A stretch of DNA of 64,000 bases from Micromonospora aurantiaca ATCC 27029 (GTDB lineage Bacteria; Actinomycetota; Actinomycetes; Mycobacteriales; Micromonosporaceae), in contig NC_014391.1 in the NCBI RefSeq assembly GCF_000145235.1, positions 6,405,501-6,469,500 of the forward strand, read 5' to 3'. Under the pieces are notes generated by a model, which did not search any database, had not been told where the DNA came from, and saw only the letters and a program-made list of their open reading frames with translations. Positions 59,264 through 64,000 of this stretch are shown here, piece after piece. Position 1 is the stretch's first letter, and each line of letters begins with the position of its first letter. The translations under genes and the position numbers were made by a program.

Positions 59264-60028
59264 TCAGACGGCGGGCGGCGTCCAGCCGAAGCGCGGCGGG
59301 CGCCGCTCGTTGATCGCGGCCACGCCCTCGCGGGCCTCGCCGCTGTCCCGCACCTGGGCGTGCCACCAGGCGAGCCGGGCGGCGTCGGCGCGCCCGTCGA
59401 CGATCTCCTTCGCGGCGGTCACTGTGAGCCGGGACCGCTCGGCGACCGTGGCGGTCAGCGCCGCCACCCGCCCGGCCAGCTCACCGGCCGGCAGCACCTC
59501 GTCCACCAGGCCGATCCGCAGCGCCCGCTGGGCGTCGACCAGCTCGCTGGTGAACAGCAGGTGCTTGGCCGCCGACGGGCCGACCAGCGCGGCCAGCCGC
59601 CGCGTGGTCGGTGCCGGGTAGACCAGGCCGAGCCGGGCCGGGGGTACGCCGAACCGCGCGTCCGCCGCGGCCAGGCGCAGGTCGCAGGCGACGGCGAGCT
59701 GACAGCCGCCACCCACGCAGGCGCCCTCGATCGCGGCGACTGTGGGGCGGCCGAACGCGGCGAGCCGTTCCTCGGCGGCCACCGCGATGCTGCCGTCACC
59801 GGCTGCCAGCAGCTCGTCCAGGTCGCCCAGGTCGGCGCCGGCGCAGAACGTGCCGCCCGCGCCGGTGAGGACCAGCACCCGTACCGCCGGGTCCGCCTCC
59901 AGGCCGTCTAGCAGCACCGGGAGCTGCCGCCACATGGCCGGGGTCATGGCGTTGCGCCGGGCCGGGTTGTGGATGACGACAGTGGCCACCGGGCCGTCCA
60001 GGGTGACTGTCAGTTCCGCGTCGGACAT
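59264..60028 (-). CDS. enoyl-CoA hydratase/isomerase family protein
   Basis: The 254-residue crotonase-fold protein has TGAGGTFCAGADLGDLDEL, IEGACVGGGCQLAVACDLRLAAADARFGVPPARLGL (oxyanion hole and acid/base region) and PSAAKHLLFTSELVDAQRALRIGLVDEVLP. It hydrates or isomerises an enoyl-CoA; the catalytic Glu pair of classical ECH is not fully evident (the second position is an Arg/Leu context), so another crotonase reaction is possible. Confidence 0.88.
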   Translation of the reverse strand: MSDAELTVTLDGPVATVVIHNPARRNAMTPAMWRQLPVLLDGLEADPAVRVLVLTGAGGTFCAGADLGDLDELLAAGDGSIAVAAEERLAAFGRPTVAAIEGACVGGGCQLAVACDLRLAAADARFGVPPARLGLVYPAPTTRRLAALVGPSAAKHLLFTSELVDAQRALRIGLVDEVLPAGELAGRVAALTATVAERSRLTVTAAKEIVDGRADAARLAWWHAQVRDSGEAREGVAAINERRPPRFGWTPPAV

Positions 60029-60104
60029 GGGTCCGACCGTAACGGCCGGGGCCCGCCGACCACCCGCGTGGGGTGGCCGCCGGGCCCCGGGATCGGCGGT
60101 CAGG

Positions 60105-60672
60105 TCAGGAGACGTTGATCGCGGTGTCGTCGATCACGAACGAGGTCTGCAGCGAGACGTCCTCGGTGCCGGTGAACTTCAGCGTGACGGTCTGCCCGGC
60201 GTACGCCGCCAGGGAGAACGACTTCTGGCTGTAGCCGCTGGCCTTGTTCAGGTTCGAGTAGGTCGCCAGCGTGGCCAGCACCGAGCCGGACGAGTTGAGC
60301 ACCTGCACGTTCAGCTTGTCGTACTGGACGCTGGTGGTGCTCTCGGCCGAGTCGATGTGCAGCCAGAACGAGAGGTTGTACGCGGAGCAGCCGCTCGGCA
60401 GGCTCACCGACTGCGACAGCGTGTCGGTGCGGGTGCTGCCGTAGCCGTTCAGCCACGCGTTCCACGTACCGGTGCGGGTCGGCTGGCCCTGCGAGCCGTA
60501 CTGGCCGATCACGCCGGAGGTGGTGGCCCAGACCGTGTTGCCGGACTCGAAGCCGGGGTTGCCGAGCTTCTGGCCGGCGCCGGTGCAGCCGCCGCCCGTG
60601 CCGGTCACCGTCAGCGAGTACGTGGCGGTCTTGGTGCCCGACGCCGCGCTGCCGGTGACGGTCACCGAGGTC
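60105..60672 (-). pseudogene. C-terminal fragment of a secreted hydrolase/protease
   Basis: The fragment (about 189 residues, minus strand) has the C-terminal features of actinobacterial secreted proteases: TSVTVTGSAASGTKTATYSLTVTG (Ig-like/linker), GNPGFESGN, TRTGTWNAWLNGYG, LSQSVSLPSGCSAYNLSFWLHIDSAEST, and a final SLAAYAGQTVTLKFTGTEDVSLQTSFVIDDT. No catalytic domain, signal peptide or start codon belongs to it; family similarity ends near 60672, where an unrelated emfourin-like frame begins on the other strand. I interpret it as a remnant of a longer gene. Confidence 0.7.
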
Positions 60673-60678
60673 GTACTC

Positions 60679-61002
60679 GTGAAGTCGGGCGGCATCGCCG
60701 GGCTGTCCGACACCGTCCGGGTCGAGCCGGACGGCCACTGGACGAGGACCGACCGCGGCGGCGCCTCCCGCGAGGGACAGCTCGCCGCGGAGAAGCTCAC
60801 CCGGCTGCGGCAGCTCGCGGCCGACCCCCGGCTCGCCGCCGAGGCCGCCGTCACCGTGCCGCCGACGATGTGCGCCGACGCGTTCACCTACCGGCTCACC
60901 ATCGGGCCGAACCAGGTCGGCTACGTGGACTGCCCCCCGGAGACCACGCCACCGGCCGTCACCGCGCAGGTGGTGGACCTGCTCAACGGCGCCACCGGCT
61001 GA
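60679..61002 (+). pseudogene. emfourin-like domain, 5'-truncated
   Basis: A 107-residue frame from GTG 60679 contains KSGGIAGLSDTVRVEPDGHW, KLTRLRQLAADPRLA and VGYVDCPPE. It resembles the emfourin-type inhibitor domain and the mature part of the lipoprotein at 4743-5246, starting where that domain begins. No signal peptide or lipobox is present, and homology begins just at the junction with the protease fragment. It may be the remains of a secreted or lipid-anchored inhibitor; GTG 60679 could still start an intact cytosolic version. Confidence 0.55.
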
Positions 61003-61077
61003 CCGGCCCGTCAAACCCGTTCCGGCTGTGACATCGGCCTATGGCCGGGGCGGGCCGGCCGCGCCAGCATGGAAGGC

Positions 61078-61734
61078 ATGACTCGCGCACTCATCGCCCT
61101 GACCAGTCACTCCGAGCTGGGCCGCACCGGCCGCTCGACCGGCTACTACGTCGGCGAGGCCGCCGAGCCGTGGGAGGTGTTCCGGGCCGCCGGGTACGAC
61201 GTCGACCTGGTCTCCGTGGCCGGCGGGGAGCCGCCCGTCGACGGGCGGGACGAGAACGACAGCACCCAGAACGACTTCCTCGCCACCGCCGGCGTCACCG
61301 ACACCCCGAAGGCCGCCGACGTCGACCCGGCCGGGTACGACGTGATCCTTTTCGCCGGTGGTCACGGCACCATGTGGGACTTCCCCGACGACCCCGACCT
61401 GGCCCGGATCGCCCGCTCGGTCTACGAGCGCGGCGGCGTGGTGGCCGCCGTCTGCCACGGCCCGTCGGCGCTGGTGAACCTCACCCTCACCGACGGCTCC
61501 CGGCTCGTCGCCGGCAAGCGGGTGGCCGGGTTCACCAACAGCGAGGAGGCGGCCGTCGGTCTCACCGACGAGGTGCCGTTCCTGCTCGCCGACAAGCTCG
61601 GCGAGGCGGGCGCGCAGCACGTGCCGGCGCCTGATTTCACCGAGCACGTGGTGGTCGACGGGCGGCTGGTGACCGGCCAGAACCCGCAGTCCGCCCGCGC
61701 CGTGGCCGACGCCGTGGTGAAGCTGATCGCCTGA
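61078..61734 (+). CDS. DJ-1/PfpI-type class I glutamine amidotransferase-like protein
   Basis: The 218-residue protein has the DJ-1/PfpI fold with ALTSHSELGRTGRSTGYYVGEAAEPWEVF, ILFAGGHGTMWDFP and the nucleophile elbow VAAVCHGPSALVNL. Many members (Hsp31/YhbO/YdeA-like) have glyoxalase or deglycase activity. ATG 61078 is used; an in-frame ATG lies 9 bases upstream. It ends 1 bp before the convergent phosphatase gene. Confidence 0.88.
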   Translation: MTRALIALTSHSELGRTGRSTGYYVGEAAEPWEVFRAAGYDVDLVSVAGGEPPVDGRDENDSTQNDFLATAGVTDTPKAADVDPAGYDVILFAGGHGTMWDFPDDPDLARIARSVYERGGVVAAVCHGPSALVNLTLTDGSRLVAGKRVAGFTNSEEAAVGLTDEVPFLLADKLGEAGAQHVPAPDFTEHVVVDGRLVTGQNPQSARAVADAVVKLIA

Positions 61735-61735
61735 G

Positions 61736-62347
61736 TCAGATCCGGTAGTCGTCGGGCAGGCCGGTGGCACGCAGCTCGGGCGGCAGGTGGGCGACGTCGT
61801 TGAACGCGACGAGCGCCGGCGGGCCGCCCGAGCTGTAGCGGATCACGGTCAACCCGCAGTTCTGCTGGTTCAGCCCGATCCACCGGCGCGCCGGCGCGTC
61901 CACCGCGTGCAGTACCAGCCACGCGACCAGGAAGTTGTGGGTGACGACCAGCTCGCGTACGTCGCCCTCCGCGGGGGCGGTGGCGAACCGGGCCACCGCC
62001 TCCGCGGTCACGCGCGGCCCGTCGCGCCGCTCCCGCTCGGTGAAGCCGGCCAGGAACGCCGCGTACCGCTCGGGCAGGCCGGCCGGGTCGGTGTCGTGCG
62101 GCATGTGGTCGCCGGCGCGGTCGTCCTCGCGTACCGGAACACCCGGCAGCGACGCCGCGACCAGCGCGGCGGTCTCCGCGGCCCGCCGGGCCGGCCCATG
62201 GTGTACGGCGGTGAGCCCGGCCCCGCGCAGCCGCTCGCCCAGCAGCGTCGCCTGTCGGCGGCCGCGCTCGGACAGTCCGGTGTCCGCCTCCTCCTCCGGC
62301 CGATCCTGCTCGCCGTGACGGACCAGGTAGAGCAGGCGGGTGGGCAT
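61736..62347 (-). CDS. histidine phosphatase (phosphoglycerate mutase-like)
   Basis: The 203-residue protein starts with the RHG motif LLYLVRHGEQD, has SERGRRQATLLGERL, and a second His in VVTHNFLVAWLV. These are the two catalytic histidines of histidine acid-type phosphatases. The substrate is unknown. GGAGG precedes the ATG at 62347. Confidence 0.88.
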   Translation of the reverse strand: MPTRLLYLVRHGEQDRPEEEADTGLSERGRRQATLLGERLRGAGLTAVHHGPARRAAETAALVAASLPGVPVREDDRAGDHMPHDTDPAGLPERYAAFLAGFTERERRDGPRVTAEAVARFATAPAEGDVRELVVTHNFLVAWLVLHAVDAPARRWIGLNQQNCGLTVIRYSSGGPPALVAFNDVAHLPPELRATGLPDDYRI

Positions 62348-62411
62348 CGGCACCTCCACGGTCGGGGACCGCGAGACTAGCCCGCCGAGCGCCGCCCGGG
62401 TGGCCCGCCGG

Positions 62412-62831
62412 TCACGGGTGCTGGTGCATCTGCCCGATCCGGATGCGGTTGCCGAACGGGTCACGGATGCCGAAGTCGATGCCGTACGGCCGGTCGGTCG
62501 GCTCGTCGGTCACCTCCACGCCCTTCGCGACCAGGTCCGCGTACGTCTTGTGCGCGTCGTCGGTGGTGAAGAACAGGAAACCGCCGGCGGCGCCCTTGGT
62601 GAGCAGTTCCCGGACCTGCTCGGCCGTCTTCGGGTCCAGAGCCGGCGGACCCGGCTTCTCCAGCAGGATCTCCCGGCCCGGGTCACCCGGCACGTTCACG
62701 GTGAGCCAGCGCATGAAACCGAGGTCCTGGTCGGTGCTGACCTCCAGGCCGAGCTTGCCGACGTAGAAGTCGAGCGCCTCGTCCTGGTCGAGCACGTAGA
62801 TCTGGGAGCGGGAAGTCGAAGTCATCGTCAT
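62412..62831 (-). CDS. VOC-superfamily (glyoxalase/bleomycin resistance) protein
   Basis: The 139-residue protein has two VOC half-repeats (SQIYVLDQDEALDFYVGKLGLEVSTD; GFLFFTTDDAHKTYADLVAKGVEVTDEPTDRPYGIDFGIRDPFGNRIRIGQ), so a dimer of betaalphabetabetabeta modules. No clear metal set distinguishes dioxygenase, lyase or binding function. ATG 62831 was chosen over the ATG 6 bases downstream; neither has an evident SD. Confidence 0.87.
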   Translation of the reverse strand: MTMTSTSRSQIYVLDQDEALDFYVGKLGLEVSTDQDLGFMRWLTVNVPGDPGREILLEKPGPPALDPKTAEQVRELLTKGAAGGFLFFTTDDAHKTYADLVAKGVEVTDEPTDRPYGIDFGIRDPFGNRIRIGQMHQHP

Positions 62832-62990
62832 GCCGACGACGCTAGAGCAGCGCCCCGACCTGCTGCTTATCCGAAACTGCGCAGTCCCGCCGTCGAGCCA
62901 CCTCGCCCGAGTTGCGTCTTTTGTCCGCGCGGGGACACCGCCCGGACATCCGCTGTTAACGTCCCCGTGACATACGCCGGGGGTTACACG

Positions 62991-64000
62991 ATGCAGCTGA
63001 TGGTGGCCTGGGCCGCGACCGGGGCGTTGCCACAACCGCGCCTCGATGCCGCCGTGGCCCGGTTCGACAAGGCCGTGGCCGACCTCGTACCCGAAAGCTG
63101 GCACCGCCGGCGCTTCGGCGGCACCGACTGGGGCGTGCTGGTGCTGCACCCGGCCGATCCGGGCGGATACCGGTGGCCGCCCGTCGCCACCGACGGCCCC
63201 GTCACCGCCGTCTCCGTGGGCATCCCGGTAGGGGCCGACGGCGACGACCCGGTGACGCTCGCCAACCGCCTGCTCACCGGCGAGGACGTGCACCGGGACG
63301 TCGTACCGCCGTTCGCGCTGCTCGCACTCGACCGCGACCGTCTCGCCCTGCAACAGGACTGGCTGGGCATGGCCCGGGTGTTCACCGGCGCGGCCGACGG
63401 GATCACCGCCTGGTGCACCCGGCCCGGTCTGCTCGCCGACTTCCTGCACGGCGAGGCCCGCCCCGACCCGGCCGGCTGGACGTCGTACCTGCTCACCGGC
63501 CATTTCGGCGGCGACCTCTCACCGCTCGCCGGCATCCGGCTGCTCCAGCCGGGCGAGCGGGTCACCGGCCGCCGCCGCGCCGACGGCGGCTGGCAGCTCA
63601 CCACCGAGATCCGGTACGCCGCCGACGACGTGGTCCGCAGCGGCCTCGCCGACCGGGACCGGCCGACCGACGAGCGGCTGGACCTGGCCGCTGACGCGTT
63701 GACCCGATCCGTCGCCGGCCTGCACCGGCTGCACGACGGCGAGGTCACGCTCGGTCTCTCCGGCGGCAAGGACTCCCGGCTCATCGCCGCGACGCTCGTC
63801 GCCGCCGACCGTACGCCGGACCTGGTCACCAACGACGACACCCCCGCCGAGGGCGACGTGGCCCGCGAGCTGGTGCGGCTCCTGCGGGACCGGCGCGGCC
63901 TGGAGCTGCCGCACCGCCTCACACCCGCAGCGCCGCCGGAAACCGTCCTCGGCACCGGCCTCCGGGACCGGGCGCGACGGCTCGCCGCGCTGCACGACCA
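62991..64000 (+). CDS. asparagine-synthase-like / PP-loop ATP pyrophosphatase protein (3' partial)
   Basis: The frame is open from ATG 62991 to the window end (336 codons seen). The PP-loop LGLSGGKDSRLIAATL (about 255-270) binds and cleaves ATP to AMP and PPi as in asparagine synthetase-like amidotransferases. The N-terminal 230 residues are only loosely like the Ntn glutaminase domain and lack its initial Cys nucleophile (MQLMV start), so the protein is unlikely to use glutamine. Such genes occur in natural-product or surface-polysaccharide loci. The rest lies outside the window. Confidence 0.8.
   Translation, partial: MQLMVAWAATGALPQPRLDAAVARFDKAVADLVPESWHRRRFGGTDWGVLVLHPADPGGYRWPPVATDGPVTAVSVGIPVGADGDDPVTLANRLLTGEDVHRDVVPPFALLALDRDRLALQQDWLGMARVFTGAADGITAWCTRPGLLADFLHGEARPDPAGWTSYLLTGHFGGDLSPLAGIRLLQPGERVTGRRRADGGWQLTTEIRYAADDVVRSGLADRDRPTDERLDLAADALTRSVAGLHRLHDGEVTLGLSGGKDSRLIAATLVAADRTPDLVTNDDTPAEGDVARELVRLLRDRRGLELPHRLTPAAPPETVLGTGLRDRARRLAALHD

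Overview
The window is very GC-rich, dense in genes and free of tRNA or rRNA genes. GTG starts are common and genes often overlap by 1-4 bases. It carries a solo CIRCE-controlled groEL, a conservon (CvnABCD-type) operon, a DUF3263 protein and several families of short dispersed repeats. All this points to the chromosome of a high-GC actinomycete, most likely a Micromonospora-like member of the Micromonosporaceae (inference from gene content and repeat style; no marker gene was compared).

Layout. 1-11 kb: a class V aminotransferase cut by the window edge, a FUSC-type membrane protein, an HD hydrolase, DUF4031, a GlcD-like FAD oxidase, a small lipoprotein, glpD, a membrane-anchored subtilase, a tandem GNAT protein and a small unknown protein. 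11-15 kb: groEL behind two CIRCE operators, a proline-rich membrane protein, a cold-shock protein and a GNAT protein. 15-21 kb: paaN, a two-domain GNAT gene with a strongly structured leader or small RNA, and thrC under a SAM-I riboswitch, followed by a DUF4232 lipoprotein and DoxX. 21-25 kb: an ABC permease co-transcribed with an unusual fusion of an extracytoplasmic S15-like hydrolase and an ABC ATPase. 25-31.6 kb: the conservon (sensor-like membrane protein, NIT/HAMP/HATPase kinase-like protein, roadblock, DUF742, GTPase) and an unknown follower. 31.6-40 kb: a CDC48-like AAA ATPase, an SRPBCC pair, GNAT, PP2C, small proteins and a second ABC exporter. 40-49 kb: an amino-sugar operon (DeoR regulator, SIS isomerase, ROK kinase, NagA) interrupted by a 57-bp triplicated repeat, then a DUF4032 kinase-like gene, PAP2 and a large secreted GH18 chitinase. 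49-64 kb: a GH25-like lysozyme, an APC permease, an RCK/ion-channel protein with a degenerate pore, a MSMEG_6728-like protein, a carotenoid-desaturase-like flavoprotein, HNH, a TetR/peroxiredoxin-like divergent pair sharing a 29-bp palindrome, enoyl-CoA hydratase, two abutting gene fragments (a secreted-protein C-terminus against an emfourin-like domain), DJ-1/PfpI, histidine phosphatase, VOC and a partial asparagine-synthase-like gene.

How genes work together. The secreted chitinase would release GlcNAc oligomers, and the SIS/ROK/NagA genes fit intracellular amino-sugar catabolism, although no sugar transporter is in the window. The conservon genes are joined by 4-23 base overlaps and should form one membrane-associated signalling unit. 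Two ABC operons (21.4-25.2 and 38.1-40.1 kb) are exporter-like. The most notable items are the structured RNA at 18.1-18.25 kb, the hydrolase-ABC fusion, the gene-fragment junction at about 60.67 kb, the repeat-borne coupled ORF at 42.15-42.33 kb, and the GGGGCCCC repeat family that sits at gene 3' ends.
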